From the NCBI GenBank assembly GCA_003252375.1, contig QKEJ01000011.1, positions 1 through 63,224 on the forward strand: DNA of 63,224 nt, in the 5' to 3' direction. The position numbers were made by a program, and so were the translations under genes. The stretch comes from Halodesulfovibrio sp. (GTDB taxonomy: Bacteria; Desulfobacterota; Desulfovibrionia; Desulfovibrionales; Desulfovibrionaceae). The notes under the pieces were generated by a model. It ran no database searches, was not told the origin of the DNA, and saw only the letters and a program-made list of their open reading frames with translations. Below are positions 18,423-30,029 of this stretch, piece after piece. How positions within the stretch are numbered: position 1 is the first letter of the stretch; each line of letters starts with the position of its first letter.

Positions 18423-19346
18423 ATGGACGCTCTCTATCTTGCCAAGCGCAAATCCGCTTCCCAGACTCTCTCCGACATCTGTGACCGCAGGCCGGCACTG
18501 GCCAGTGTGCTGACCGTCTTCATGCCCCTGTATGCCGCGCGGGAGGAACTGCGCTCCTCGTTGCAGGGCTCGGTGTCCGCACTGCCCGAGCTGCAGCATC
18601 CCAATGCCGAATTCCTGTCCCAGGGGGTCCCCCTGCTTGCCAATGCGTCCTTTGACTGGATTGATGCCCCGTTCAAGGAGGCCGCCAAGGCCATCCTTCC
18701 GCAGCTGGCCGGGCTGGAGGCGCTGGCCGCTGATATTGAAGCCTACGCCAAGGGGCTTGAATCAGGAAAACTGGTTCCCTCGACGCTGGTGGCCGCATAC
18801 CTGAGCAGCGACGCCAAGAGTCTTGTGAAGATCACCAAGCCGTTTGTAGCCTCGGCCTCAGTTGGTGCGTTTCTTACCCAGCAGATTCTCGGTCCTGTGC
18901 TGCATGCCGCCCGTAATGCAAGCGGGGAAACGGATACGGCAGCATGGCGTCAGGGGTACTGTCCCGTCTGTGGTTCCTTCCCTTCCATCGGGTGTCTCGG
19001 ACGGCCCGATCCTGATCAGTCCGAGTTCGCCAAGGGCGGAGGCGGCAAGAAATTTCTTCATTGTTCCCTGTGCGGCAATGACTGGCATTTCCGGCGTGGG
19101 GCATGCCCCGGATGCAACAACGAGGAGCCCGGAGCCATCGAGTACCTGCGTGCGCCCGATACGCCGTGGGAGCGCATCGAGATGTGCCGCAAGTGCAATA
19201 CCTATGTGCCTAACATCGATTTGCGCGAGACCACGGAGAACCCGGATCTGGATGCCGAGAGCCTCGGCATGCTCCATCTCGATCTCAAGGCAGCCGAGGA
19301 GGGCTTGAAGCCTCTGGCCCCGGCATTCTGGAATACGTTTGACTAG
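18423..19346 (+). CDS. fdhE: Formate dehydrogenase accessory protein FdhE
   Basis: A 307-residue cytoplasmic maturation protein. The N-terminal helical half is followed by a rubredoxin-like metal-binding half with four CxxC motifs at residues 180/183, 214/217, 228/231 and 255/258 (CPVC, CSLC, CPGC, CRKC). FdhE interacts with the catalytic subunit before export and is needed for active formate dehydrogenase in Escherichia coli; the same role here is inferred from family and position. ATG 18423 follows AGGAAAGGTATCCCC. The stop overlaps a possible TTG start of fdhD; fdhD more likely starts at 19363. Confidence 0.95.
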   Translation: MDALYLAKRKSASQTLSDICDRRPALASVLTVFMPLYAAREELRSSLQGSVSALPELQHPNAEFLSQGVPLLANASFDWIDAPFKEAAKAILPQLAGLEALAADIEAYAKGLESGKLVPSTLVAAYLSSDAKSLVKITKPFVASASVGAFLTQQILGPVLHAARNASGETDTAAWRQGYCPVCGSFPSIGCLGRPDPDQSEFAKGGGGKKFLHCSLCGNDWHFRRGACPGCNNEEPGAIEYLRAPDTPWERIEMCRKCNTYVPNIDLRETTENPDLDAESLGMLHLDLKAAEEGLKPLAPAFWNTFD

Positions 19347-19362
19347 TACAACGGGGGCCTGC

Positions 19363-20223
19363 ATGCAGTCCATACAGCGAACCATACTCCGGTACCGGGA
19401 TGGAAGCACCCATGCGTCGGATGATTCCATCCTTGCCGAAGTGCCGCTTGAGATCGTGGTGAACGGCGTGCCATGGGCGGCACTGATGTGTACGCCAGGA
19501 AGCGATGAGGACCTCGCTCTCGGATACAGCCTTACCGAGGGCCTGTTGCGTGGCGACGAGGTCTACAGCGTGGAGAAGCACGAGCGATCGGAGCAGGGCA
19601 ACCGTATCTTCCTGTCCATGCCGGGCGGTCCGGAGCGGGTGCACGGGGCCCTGAAAGGGCGCGGCGTGCGCATGGGATCTTCCTGCAGCGGCAATCGCAA
19701 TGCCGTGTCCGTGGATGATCTGGTGCGCCCCTTGTGCCGTGTGGAGTCCGGGTTCACGGTGGCTCCCGCCATGCTGCACCGGTTGCAGAAGGAATCCGAG
19801 GCCTGTCAGGCGCTGTTTTCCAGTACCGGAGCAACCCACTTCTGCGCCCTGTTTGACGCAGACAGCGTTCTGCTGGCCTATGCGGAGGACGTGGGACGGC
19901 ACAATGCGCTGGACAAGGCTGCCGGGCAGGTTTTCCGCCTCGGCATGAACGATGCGGTGCGGCTGGTTATGCTTTCCTCCCGTCTCAGTTCCGAGATGGT
20001 GCAGAAGTCCATCGCCATCGGGGCGCAGATGGTGGCCGGATTCTCTGCCGTCACCTCGCGTGCCGTGGCCCTGTCCGATGCGGCCGGACTGACGCTGGTC
20101 GGGTTCATGCGGGCGCCGCGCATGAACATCTATACCCATCCTGAGCGGCTGGGGTTGCGGAGGCCGGAAGGGGTGGCATACTCTGCCGGATTTCCGCATG
20201 AAACATCTGATATTGTTCGCTGA
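19363..20223 (+). CDS. fdhD: Formate dehydrogenase sulfurtransferase FdhD
   Basis: A 286-residue FdhD-family protein that brings sulfur from IscS-type desulfurases to the molybdopterin cofactor and is essential for formate dehydrogenase activity. Family motifs are visible: TPGSDEDLALGYSLTEGLL, YAEDVGRHNALDKAAG, VMLSSRLSSEMVQK and the C-terminal GFMRAPRMNIY. The catalytic loop reads GSSCSGN with Cys108; E. coli FdhD has CxxC here, so the second cysteine is absent. ATG 19363 with GGGGG upstream is preferred over TTG 19339, which would overlap fdhE. Co-transcribed with fdhE by position. Confidence 0.94.
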   Translation: MQSIQRTILRYRDGSTHASDDSILAEVPLEIVVNGVPWAALMCTPGSDEDLALGYSLTEGLLRGDEVYSVEKHERSEQGNRIFLSMPGGPERVHGALKGRGVRMGSSCSGNRNAVSVDDLVRPLCRVESGFTVAPAMLHRLQKESEACQALFSSTGATHFCALFDADSVLLAYAEDVGRHNALDKAAGQVFRLGMNDAVRLVMLSSRLSSEMVQKSIAIGAQMVAGFSAVTSRAVALSDAAGLTLVGFMRAPRMNIYTHPERLGLRRPEGVAYSAGFPHETSDIVR

Positions 20224-20347
20224 ATATCCTTCTGGGCCGCTGGTGTATAATTTCACATGGTTTACCTGTGCCGGAACCGGGTCTATATTCACGCACTGTA
20301 GCATGAACCACCATCAGCACTGAACGCACCTCTTGTGGAGACGAAAT

Positions 20348-22006
20348 ATGACGCAGGTATTCAAGAATATTGGCAATCACACCTTTGATGAGTTCGTGGA
20401 AATGGCCACGCTCTTTCATAATTATCCGGCCCCGGGCCTCATTCTCGGCGGCTACATGGTGGAAGAGGCGCGCAGGCATATTCCCGAAGGGATCCTGTAC
20501 GAGGCCATTGCCGAGACGTCGTGGTGCCTGCCGGACGCCATCCAGATGCTTACCCCCTGCACCATCGGCAACGGCTGGGTGCGGATCATGAATTTCGGGC
20601 TCTACGCCATGAGCCTGTTCGACAAGCATACCGGAAAGGGCGTCCGTGTCTGGCTGGACATGCACAAGCTTGCCCCGGATTCCGAGGTCCTAACCTGGTA
20701 CCTGAAGCTCAAGCCCAAGCATGAGCAGGACTCCGACAAGCTGCTCCGTGAGATTGCCGAGGCGGGGGCCGACCTGTGTTCCGTGCGGCCCATCAATGTG
20801 CGTACTGATCTGCTGGTCAAGCGCAGCAAGGGGGGCATTGTCGAATGCCCGGTCTGCCACGAGGCCTATCCCGCGGTGCATGGTCCCATCTGCCGTTCCT
20901 GCAAGGGCGAGAATCCCTATGTGAATGCAGTCGGCGGTACCGTGGCCGACATTGTCTATCCGCTTCCGGGCAACATCCGGACCATGGCCGCCACCGACGC
21001 CGTGGGCAAGGAAGCCGTGCACGACATGACCAGCATTGATCCCGGCAAGAGCAAGGGGGCTGCCTTCCGCAAGGGGCAGGTCCTTGATGTAGGTGACCTG
21101 TGCCGCCTGCAGCACATGGGGCGGAACAATCTGTACGTGGAAAGCGGCGACGTGGGCGAGGAATGGGTGCACGAGAACGATTGTGCACGTGCTTTTGCGA
21201 GCGCCCTGTCCGGTGCGGGTATTGTGACCGACGGTGAGCCCCATGAGGGCAAGGTGACGCTCAAGGCCCAGCACGACGGCCTGTTCCGCGTGAATACCGA
21301 CGCCCTGTATGCCTTCAACCTGTGCCCCGGTGTCATGGCCGCCAGCCGGTGCGGCTGGTCTCTGGTCAAGGAAGGGGCCGAGGTGGCGGGGACCCGTGCC
21401 ATTCCCCTGTACCTGCAGCGTCCGCAGTTTATCCGGGCCATGCAGACGCTGGAGGCGGCAGAGACGCCCATTTTCACCGTTCTGCCCCTCAGGCAGGCCA
21501 AGGTTGGCGTGCTGATTACGGGCGATGAGGTCTTCAGCGGCAAGATCGAGGACCGCTTCGAGGAGATCATCCGCAAGAAGGTGACGGCGCTGGGCAGCGA
21601 AGTGCGGCAGGCCATCATCGTGCCGGACAACCGTGAGCAGATCCGGGACAATGCCCGTACGCTGCTGGATGCCGGCTGCGACATCATCATCACCACGGCA
21701 GGGCTGTCGGTGGACCCCGACGATGTGACCCGCCACGGCCTTGTGGACGCGGGAGCGCACGACATGCTCTACGGGGCGCCGCTCCTGCCCGGAACCATGA
21801 CGCTCATAGGCAGGATAGGCAACGCACGTCTGCTGGGTGTTCCCGCCTGCGCGCTGTTCTTCAAGCACACCAGCCTCGATCTGCTGCTGCCGCGCCTGCT
21901 GGCGGATGTGGACATCACCCGCGACGACCTTGCCCGTCTGGGCGAGGGGGGCATGTGCATGGGCTGCGCCAACTGCACCTTCCCCAAATGTCCGTTCGGC
22001 AAGTAG
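20348..22006 (+). CDS. FmdE-family / molybdopterin-binding fusion protein
   Basis: A 552-residue protein. Residues 1-190 form an FmdE-like domain (subunit E of formylmethanofuran dehydrogenase family) with the hallmark CTIGNGW (71-77) and a zinc finger CPVC...CRSC (167-185). Residues about 385-520 resemble a MoCF/MoeA-type molybdopterin-binding domain (VGVLITGDEVFSG, TTAGLSVDPDDVT). The chain ends in a cysteine-rich tail, CMGCANCTFPKC (537-548). It lies just after fdhE-fdhD and before a strong terminator, so a role in cofactor handling or insertion for the dehydrogenases is inferred; none is demonstrated. ATG 20348 follows GGAGACG. Confidence 0.85.
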   Translation: MTQVFKNIGNHTFDEFVEMATLFHNYPAPGLILGGYMVEEARRHIPEGILYEAIAETSWCLPDAIQMLTPCTIGNGWVRIMNFGLYAMSLFDKHTGKGVRVWLDMHKLAPDSEVLTWYLKLKPKHEQDSDKLLREIAEAGADLCSVRPINVRTDLLVKRSKGGIVECPVCHEAYPAVHGPICRSCKGENPYVNAVGGTVADIVYPLPGNIRTMAATDAVGKEAVHDMTSIDPGKSKGAAFRKGQVLDVGDLCRLQHMGRNNLYVESGDVGEEWVHENDCARAFASALSGAGIVTDGEPHEGKVTLKAQHDGLFRVNTDALYAFNLCPGVMAASRCGWSLVKEGAEVAGTRAIPLYLQRPQFIRAMQTLEAAETPIFTVLPLRQAKVGVLITGDEVFSGKIEDRFEEIIRKKVTALGSEVRQAIIVPDNREQIRDNARTLLDAGCDIIITTAGLSVDPDDVTRHGLVDAGAHDMLYGAPLLPGTMTLIGRIGNARLLGVPACALFFKHTSLDLLLPRLLADVDITRDDLARLGEGGMCMGCANCTFPKCPFGK

Positions 22007-22028
22007 CCGGCCGGAACTGGATGCAATG

Positions 22029-22063
22029 AAAGCGGCGGTCCCTGCAGGGACCGCCGCTTTTTT
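22029..22063 (+). terminator. Rho-independent terminator ending the formate dehydrogenase region
   Basis: The arms AAAGCGGCGGTCCC and GGGACCGCCGCTTT have loop TGCA and are followed by a T-run. An A-run precedes the stem, so it may also stop lon transcription from the other side. Confidence 0.92.
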
Positions 22064-22083
22064 AACTGGCGTCTGTCGTGCGC

Positions 22084-24540
<2,457 letters not shown>

Positions 24541-24574
24541 ACCGTTCTCCGTTGGTGGAAGGTCGCGGATTGGT

Positions 24575-24859
24575 TCAGGTGCGTATGGCGAATTCGGTAT
24601 CGGTTGATGCGGTTTCGGGAGAGTCCTGCAGGGGAGAGCATGCCACGCGTGTCACCGCACTGTAAGGCGGTCCGGTGTGCAGGGCGTCCTGCAGCGCGTT
24701 CAGCGCATGCTCGTCGCCGCGGGCTTCAAGCTCCACGGTGCCGTTAGGCAGGTTGCGTACCCATCCCGACAATCCGAGGGCCTGTGCGGTACGGAATGTC
24801 CAGTAGCGGAATCCCACTCCCTGCACCCTGCCGTGTACGACGCATCTGCATGCTGCCAT
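24575..24859 (-). CDS. acyP: Acylphosphatase
   Basis: A 94-residue acylphosphatase that hydrolyses the carboxyl-phosphate bond of acylphosphates. The signature VHGRVQGVGFRYWT carries the catalytic Arg, and GWVRNLPNGTVELEARG carries the catalytic Asn. Length is usual for the family. It is located between radC and lon on the same strand, with gaps of about 30 nt. Confidence 0.93.
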   Translation of the reverse strand: MAACRCVVHGRVQGVGFRYWTFRTAQALGLSGWVRNLPNGTVELEARGDEHALNALQDALHTGPPYSAVTRVACSPLQDSPETASTDTEFAIRT

Positions 24860-24886
24860 TGTGGTCCCCGGGTCGGATTATTGTAA

Positions 24887-25564
24887 TTATATGTGCCCTT
24901 CCTCGCGCAGACTGCAGAAGGACGCCTCTGTCACGATGATGTGATCCAGGACCCGTATGCCGAGGGTCCTGCCGGACTGGATGACCTGCCGGGTTATCTC
25001 GATATCCGGCGTGGACGGCGACAGGTTTCCGCCGGGGTGGTTGTGCACGATGACCAGCGAACTTGCCTTGTACCCCAGCGCCATCTCCATGAGTTCGCGG
25101 GGATAGATCATCGTGGTGTTGACCGTGCCGGTGGAGATGCGCTCCCAGGCCAGCAAACGGTTCTGGTTGTCCAGAAACGCGGCCCAGAATTCCTCATGGG
25201 GGAGCGGTCCCAACCGCATGCGCGCCATGGCCGCAATCTCGGCAGGGCCGGAGAGTACCGCCCGTTCCCTGACAGGGGATTCAAGGCAGCGGGTCATCAA
25301 CTCGCGCAGGAGCAGCCAATGCGCTTCAAGGGCCGGGCCGAAGCCCGCCACTGACCGCAGTTCGTTTGGCCGGGCGTGCAGCACGCCGTGCAGGGTGCCG
25401 AAGCGGGTCAGCAGTTCCTTGGCAAGCGGCTTGGTGTCACATCGGGCAAGCACGCTGCCGAGTACCAGCTCGAGGACTTCATAATCCGCGAGCTGCCGCG
25501 CATCCTTGCGCAGGCGTTCACGCAACCGGTCCCTGTGACCGTGATAGTGCGGTTTGGCTACCAT
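24887..25564 (-). CDS. radC: RadC-family JAMM-domain protein
   Basis: A 225-residue protein with an N-terminal helix-hairpin-helix-like region (ELRSVAGFGPALEAHW) and a C-terminal JAB/MPN domain. The metal motif is complete: EEFWAAFLDNQN, then VIVHNHPGGNLSPSTPD (HxHPxGxxxPSxxD). RadC was named for a supposed repair role that has been disputed; the biochemical function is unsettled. The region before ATG 25564 has no strong ribosome binding site. It is downstream of holA by 74 nt. Confidence 0.93.
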   Translation of the reverse strand: MVAKPHYHGHRDRLRERLRKDARQLADYEVLELVLGSVLARCDTKPLAKELLTRFGTLHGVLHARPNELRSVAGFGPALEAHWLLLRELMTRCLESPVRERAVLSGPAEIAAMARMRLGPLPHEEFWAAFLDNQNRLLAWERISTGTVNTTMIYPRELMEMALGYKASSLVIVHNHPGGNLSPSTPDIEITRQVIQSGRTLGIRVLDHIIVTEASFCSLREEGHI

Positions 25565-25638
25565 GATAAGGTATAAATAGCGTGAAGCAAGGCGGAGTAC
25601 GAGAAAAAAAACGATATGGAGAAAGAAAACGGGAAAAA

Positions 25639-26655
25639 TCAGCGCCGGGAGGGCTGAAAGCGGGAAGATTGACGATTTTGAGCGGGGTTTTGTGCGCCAA
25701 ACAGGGCAATCAGACCGGCAACGAGCATCTCCATTGCCTGTTCCGGATTGCGGGCTCCTGATTTTATGCCCTTTTCGGCTTCAAGGGCCAGATCCCATAT
25801 CCGGGCAATGCGTCCCCGGCCCAATGTGGCTGCCAGACGCTCCTTGTTCTGCTTCACGTTGCCGGGCAGAAAGACCGATTCGCCGCAAAGCAGTTGCCAC
25901 AGGATGCGGGCCTCGCGCAGGAGCATGGCCAGAAACTTGAAGATGCCCTCGTCGCCGCTGGAGTGCCCCTGCATGACCCGGCTCCAGACCTTGGCGGGCG
26001 CGTTGCCGCTTTGCAGAGCGTTGATGAAGGCAAAGATGTCCATCTCGGATTCATGGGCGATGCTGGCGGCAAGTTCCGGCGTGATGGTGGCATCGTCTCC
26101 GGTGGCAAGGGCCAGTTTTTCCAGCTCCCGGGTGGCGGCGGTCGCGTCCTGAGGCAGGTGCTGCGCCAGCGACTGCTGCACGGGCGGAGCGATCTGCACA
26201 TCGTTACGGGTGGCCCATCCGGCAATGAATTCCCGCATGTCCCGGGGGGAAAGCCCGGCAGAACTCCACAGCCAGCCCTTGGATTCGGCAAAGCCCCAAC
26301 ACTTGAGGCCCGTAATGGCCTTGGGCACCTTGGGGCCGTTTTTGTCGAAGGGCACCTCAAGGCACAGGAAGGCCCAGGCCAGCGGATTGAAGCTGCCCAG
26401 CGACTGGCTCAGTTTCTTCCATTCGTCCGCGGCAAGATTCTGCGCGTTGCGAACCACCAGGGCTTTCGGGGCGGCAAAGAGCCCCTGCAGGGTCAGATTC
26501 TCCCAGAAGGCTGGTGGCAGCCCCTCGTCACCCCAGTAGACATGGCGCTGCCACGCACCCTCGGACGCAGGATGGGCGGCGAGCTGGGCATCTATGTGGT
26601 TCCGGATGAGCTGTGTGTCCGGGCAGGCGCAGAGGGTGAATCCGGGACGGGACAT
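25639..26655 (-). CDS. holA: DNA polymerase III delta subunit
   Basis: A 338-residue clamp-loader subunit delta, which opens the beta clamp. The N-terminal domain is divergent (MSRPGFTLCACPDTQLIRNH) and lacks a Walker motif, as usual for delta; the C-terminal collar domain includes LQSGNAPAKVWSRVMQ and FKFLAMLLREARILWQL. The frame stays open far upstream (to 27198), crossing lptE in another frame. The start at 26655 is chosen because GGAGA lies 10 nt upstream and the lptE terminator falls between the two genes. The family is poorly conserved, but context (leuS-lptE-holA) is a classical gene order. Confidence 0.88.
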   Translation of the reverse strand: MSRPGFTLCACPDTQLIRNHIDAQLAAHPASEGAWQRHVYWGDEGLPPAFWENLTLQGLFAAPKALVVRNAQNLAADEWKKLSQSLGSFNPLAWAFLCLEVPFDKNGPKVPKAITGLKCWGFAESKGWLWSSAGLSPRDMREFIAGWATRNDVQIAPPVQQSLAQHLPQDATAATRELEKLALATGDDATITPELAASIAHESEMDIFAFINALQSGNAPAKVWSRVMQGHSSGDEGIFKFLAMLLREARILWQLLCGESVFLPGNVKQNKERLAATLGRGRIARIWDLALEAEKGIKSGARNPEQAMEMLVAGLIALFGAQNPAQNRQSSRFQPSRR

Positions 26656-26694
26656 GGGGTGTTGCTGTCTCCTTGGGGCTGGGGATGGGGCAAT

Positions 26695-26729
26695 GAAAAT
26701 GGCCTGAAAGACGTATCTTCCAGGCCATG
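26695..26729 (-). terminator. Terminator after lptE
   Basis: Read on the minus strand, ATGGCCTGGAAGA pairs with TCTTTCAGGCCAT (one G-T) around the loop TACG and is followed by TTTTC. It separates leuS-lptE from holA. Confidence 0.8.
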
Positions 26730-26770
26730 TATATACGATGGGAAAGCGCCGGTCCAGCGTCCGGGGGAGA

Positions 26771-27292
26771 CTAGAACGAGTTGCGCATGCTGTCGCAGAT
26801 GTATTGCACAAGCAGCTTTGCGGCATCTGTGCCTGCCGTCTGGGGATCCTTGGTATCGTACGTGCGGGCGAGGCTTCTGCTTCCGGAACGCCAGACAACG
26901 CTGTTGGTGCTGCCGCTGTACACGGTGGCCTCGAAGTTGAGATTGGCCGTGTACAGCAGGGTGGTATCCGTGGAATCCTTGACGTGGCTGCGCAGCGTGA
27001 ATTCACTGATCTTGATGCGCATGGTGTAGTCGGAGGGCGCAGCGTCCACCCAGGTTGCCAGGTTGCGTCTGTTGACCTCGTCATGCATGGCGGAGCGCAG
27101 GCGCTGTGGCAACCATGCATACATGGACGGGTTCTCGACCTCGGCCAGACGCAGGGTGGCAGTGGGGCTGCCGAAAATCCCCTTTTCCTTGCCCGCAAAC
27201 TGGTACCCGCACCCGCCGAGGAGCAGCATGCTCACGGCGAGAAGCGTGCACAGGCACAGGGCGCGCTTCTGTCTGCTAGTTGGCGACCACAT
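26771..27292 (-). CDS. lptE: LPS assembly lipoprotein LptE
   Basis: A 173-residue outer-membrane lipoprotein that plugs the LptD barrel for lipopolysaccharide export. A type II signal peptide with lipobox LLGGC (acylated Cys28) is followed by GYQFAG, the typical LptE start of the mature chain. The gene overlaps the 3' end of leuS by 17 nt, so the two are likely translated from one message. The leuS-lptE-holA order is widely conserved in Gram-negative bacteria and supports the call despite weak sequence conservation. Confidence 0.9.
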   Translation of the reverse strand: MWSPTSRQKRALCLCTLLAVSMLLLGGCGYQFAGKEKGIFGSPTATLRLAEVENPSMYAWLPQRLRSAMHDEVNRRNLATWVDAAPSDYTMRIKISEFTLRSHVKDSTDTTLLYTANLNFEATVYSGSTNSVVWRSGSRSLARTYDTKDPQTAGTDAAKLLVQYICDSMRNSF

Positions 27293-29765
27293 TGACGAGT
27301 TTCCCGGGAATGACGATGACCTTGCGAATGGTCATGCCCTCCACATGCTTGGCAACGTTTTCATCTTCCAGTGCCATGGTCTGCACGGCCTGCTGGTCGG
27401 CTTCTGCCGGAACGTCGAGGCGTGCGCGGACCTTGCCGTTTACCTGCACTACCACGGTGACCATGTCCTTGACCAGCGCCTCTTCACTGTGGGCGGGCCA
27501 GGGCGCAAAGGCCAGGCGGCTGGCATGCCCGATGATCTGCCACAGTTCCTCGCACAGGTGCGGGGTGATGGGCGACATGAGCGCCAGCACCGTGGAGATG
27601 GCCGAGGAGAGCACCATGCGGCCGTTCTCGTCAGCACGAAGGGCGTCCTTGGCAAGATAGAGGTCGTTCACCAGCTCCATGACGGCGGAAATGGCAGTAT
27701 TGAACTGGAAGCGCAGGCGGATGTCCTCGCCGGCCTTCTTGGCCGTGGCGTGCTCCTTGTTGCGGATGGCCTTGGCCTCGGCAGTGGTGCAGTGCGCTGC
27801 GGTGGAAGAGCAGGGGGCCGTGGTGACCATGATATCCATCTGTTCTTCCACAAGACGCCATATGCGCTTGACGAAGCGGTTGGCACCCTCGATGCCCGTG
27901 TCGGACCAGTCGAAGTCGCGTTCCGGCGGAGCGGCAAAGAGACAGAAGAGACGCACGGTGTCTGCGCCGAATCGAGCGATCATTTCCGTGGGGTCAACCA
28001 CGTTGCCCTTGGACTTGGACATCTTGGCCCCGTCCATGAGCACCATACCCTGCGTGAGCAGGTTGCGGAACGGCTCGTCGAAATTCAGGAACCCGCAGTC
28101 GCGCAGGGCCTTGGTGAAGAATCGGGAATAGAGCAGGTGCAGGATGGCATGCTCCACGCCGCCGATGTACTGGTCCACGGGAGCCCAGTAGGAAAGTGCG
28201 TCGGGGGTGAAGGGGGCCTTGTCCTGACGCGCATCGGTATACCGTGCGAAATACCAGGAGGATTCCACGAAGGTGTCCATGGTATCCGTTTCGCGTCGGG
28301 CCTTGCCGCCGCACTTGGGGCAGGAGCACTCCACGAATTCAGGCGTGTCGCCCAGAGGCGAACGGCCGTCGGGATGGGTCTGCACTTCCAGCGGCAGCAG
28401 GATGGGCAGGTTCTCTTCCTTTTCGGGAACAATGCCGCAGCTGTCGCAGTAGACCATGGGAATGGGGTTGCCCCAGTACCGCTGGCGGGAGATGTTCCAG
28501 TCGCGCAGGCGGTAGTTGGTGGTGCGCTTGCCGCGGTTGTTGGCCTGCAGCCAGTCCGCAACGCGCGCCTTGCCTTCCTCGTTGGGGGTGCCGTCGAACT
28601 CGCCCGAGTTCACCATCAGGCCCGTGGCGGTGTATGCCTCGGTCATGGTGGCGGTATCAAGTGTCGCTCCTTCGGGCTGGATGACGATTTTGAGAGGCAG
28701 GTCGTACTTGCGGGCAAATTCGAAGTCGCGCTGGTCATGCGCGGGCACAGCCATAACGGCCCCCGTGCCGTAGCCGGCCAGGACGAAGTTGGCAACGTAG
28801 ATGGGAGTTCGTGCACCGTTCAGGGGATTGATGCAGTAGGCTCCGGTGAATACGCCTTCCTTTTCCAGCGTGTCGGAGGTGCGTTCAATGCGGTCCATAT
28901 TGCGGATGCGGGTCACGAAGGCGCGCACGGCGTCCGCTTCGGGCTTGCCCTCGATAAGCGTTTCCACCAGCGGGTGCTCGGGGGCAAGGCTCATGAAGGT
29001 GGCGCCGAAGATGGTATCGGGGCGCGTGGTAAAGACGGTGATGCCCTCACTGCCTTCTTCCAGATCAAAAGTGATCTCGGCGCCCACGGACTTGCCGATC
29101 CAGTTCTCCTGCATGGAGATGACGCGTTCGGGCCAGCCGCCCTTGAGCTTCTCGAGGTCGGCGAGCAGTTCTTCCGCGTAGTCGGTAATCTTCAGGAACC
29201 ACTGGGCGAGGTCCTTCTGCTCCACCACGGAGTCGCAACGCCAGCACAGGCCGTCCTCGACCTGTTCGTTGGCCAGCACCGTGTTGCAGGTGGGACACCA
29301 GTTCTGGGGCTGCTGCTTGCGGTACAGGAGACCCTTCTCGTAGAACTTGAGTATGAACAGCTGTTCCCAGCGGTAGTATTCCGCATCACAGGTGGCCAGC
29401 TCGCGGCGCCAGTCATAGGAATATCCCAGACGCTTGAGCTGGGCGCGCATGTTATCGATGTTGGCGTAGGTCCACTTGGCAGGATGGATGTTGTTCTTGA
29501 TGGCGGCATTTTCGGCGGGCAGGCCGAAGGCGTCCCAGCCCATGGGGTGCATGACGTTGCAGCCCTCCATGCGCTTGAACCGGGCAACCACGTCACCGAT
29601 GGAATAGTTGCGGACGTGCCCCATGTGGATGTTACCCGAAGGATAGGGGAACATCTCCAGCACGTAATACTTTTCCTTGTCCGAGTTGTGGTCGGTGTGG
29701 AAATCGCCGTTTTCAGCCCAAATGCGCTGCCACTTGGTTTCTATGGCCTGCGGATCGTACTTCAT
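27276..29765 (-). CDS. leuS: Leucyl-tRNA synthetase
   Basis: The 829-residue class I aminoacyl-tRNA synthetase that charges tRNA-Leu. The HIGH motif appears as HMGH at 47-50 ([14 protein letters not shown]) and KMSKS is at 581-585. A zinc-like cysteine pair set (CPTC, CWRC) and a CP1 editing domain ([27 protein letters not shown]) are present. ATG 29765 has AAGGAA in front and begins the conserved [13 protein letters not shown]; the open frame upstream to 29864 is leader. The leader of about 260 nt has strong secondary structure. Confidence 0.97.
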   Translation of the reverse strand: MKYDPQAIETKWQRIWAENGDFHTDHNSDKEKYYVLEMFPYPSGNIHMGHVRNYSIGDVVARFKRMEGCNVMHPMGWDAFGLPAENAAIKNNIHPAKWTYANIDNMRAQLKRLGYSYDWRRELATCDAEYYRWEQLFILKFYEKGLLYRKQQPQNWCPTCNTVLANEQVEDGLCWRCDSVVEQKDLAQWFLKITDYAEELLADLEKLKGGWPERVISMQENWIGKSVGAEITFDLEEGSEGITVFTTRPDTIFGATFMSLAPEHPLVETLIEGKPEADAVRAFVTRIRNMDRIERTSDTLEKEGVFTGAYCINPLNGARTPIYVANFVLAGYGTGAVMAVPAHDQRDFEFARKYDLPLKIVIQPEGATLDTATMTEAYTATGLMVNSGEFDGTPNEEGKARVADWLQANNRGKRTTNYRLRDWNISRQRYWGNPIPMVYCDSCGIVPEKEENLPILLPLEVQTHPDGRSPLGDTPEFVECSCPKCGGKARRETDTMDTFVESSWYFARYTDARQDKAPFTPDALSYWAPVDQYIGGVEHAILHLLYSRFFTKALRDCGFLNFDEPFRNLLTQGMVLMDGAKMSKSKGNVVDPTEMIARFGADTVRLFCLFAAPPERDFDWSDTGIEGANRFVKRIWRLVEEQMDIMVTTAPCSSTAAHCTTAEAKAIRNKEHATAKKAGEDIRLRFQFNTAISAVMELVNDLYLAKDALRADENGRMVLSSAISTVLALMSPITPHLCEELWQIIGHASRLAFAPWPAHSEEALVKDMVTVVVQVNGKVRARLDVPAEADQQAVQTMALEDENVAKHVEGMTIRKVIVIPGKLVNVVAN

Positions 29766-30029
29766 TGCCAACAGTTCCTTTGTGTTGCCCGTGTTATCAG
29801 CAGGGAGGTACCCTGCGGGTATCAGGAGAAAAACGCATCTCCGGTTCGTTGTCCAGGCGCGCAATGCGCCTGGGCAGGCGTGCCGGAGACATACTGCCTT
29901 ACCTCAGCAAGGCCGGGGTATCAAGCATTTGCCGCTCAGCCATGCGTACTGCGGAAGCAGCTCATGGAAAGCGGCAAATGGCATGCGGCAGAACCGCAAC
30001 CTCCCCGGAGGTCCGGGGGGCGGAGAGAG
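29766..30029 (-). promoter_or_regulatory. Structured leader region of leuS
   Basis: On the minus strand this spacer contains several hairpins. A nusB-proximal CCCCGGA-CC-TCCGGGG stem comes first. Next is a long stem ATTTGCCGCT/AGCGGCAAAT enclosing a CCATG/CATGG stem. Then TCTCCGG/CCGGAGA encloses CAGGCGC/GCGCCTG and is followed by TGCGTTTTT, which looks like an attenuator. Near the start codon is GCAGGG/CCCTGC. A 26-codon ORF, 29980 down to 29900, begins MPFAAFHELLPQYAWL and contains several Leu codons. Attenuation is inferred. The T-box 14-nt motif is not present. Confidence 0.4.

Noticed and set aside
25639-27198. 519-residue fusion upstream of holA
   Set aside because: The extra N-terminal part is the antisense-frame shadow of lptE and crosses the lptE terminator; holA has its own ribosome binding site at 26655.
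29766-29864. Longer LeuS N-terminus and a T-box riboswitch upstream
   Set aside because: Conserved LeuS sequence starts at 29765 with a ribosome binding site; the T-box motif AGGGTGGNACCGCG was not found, only a chance AGGGTACC.
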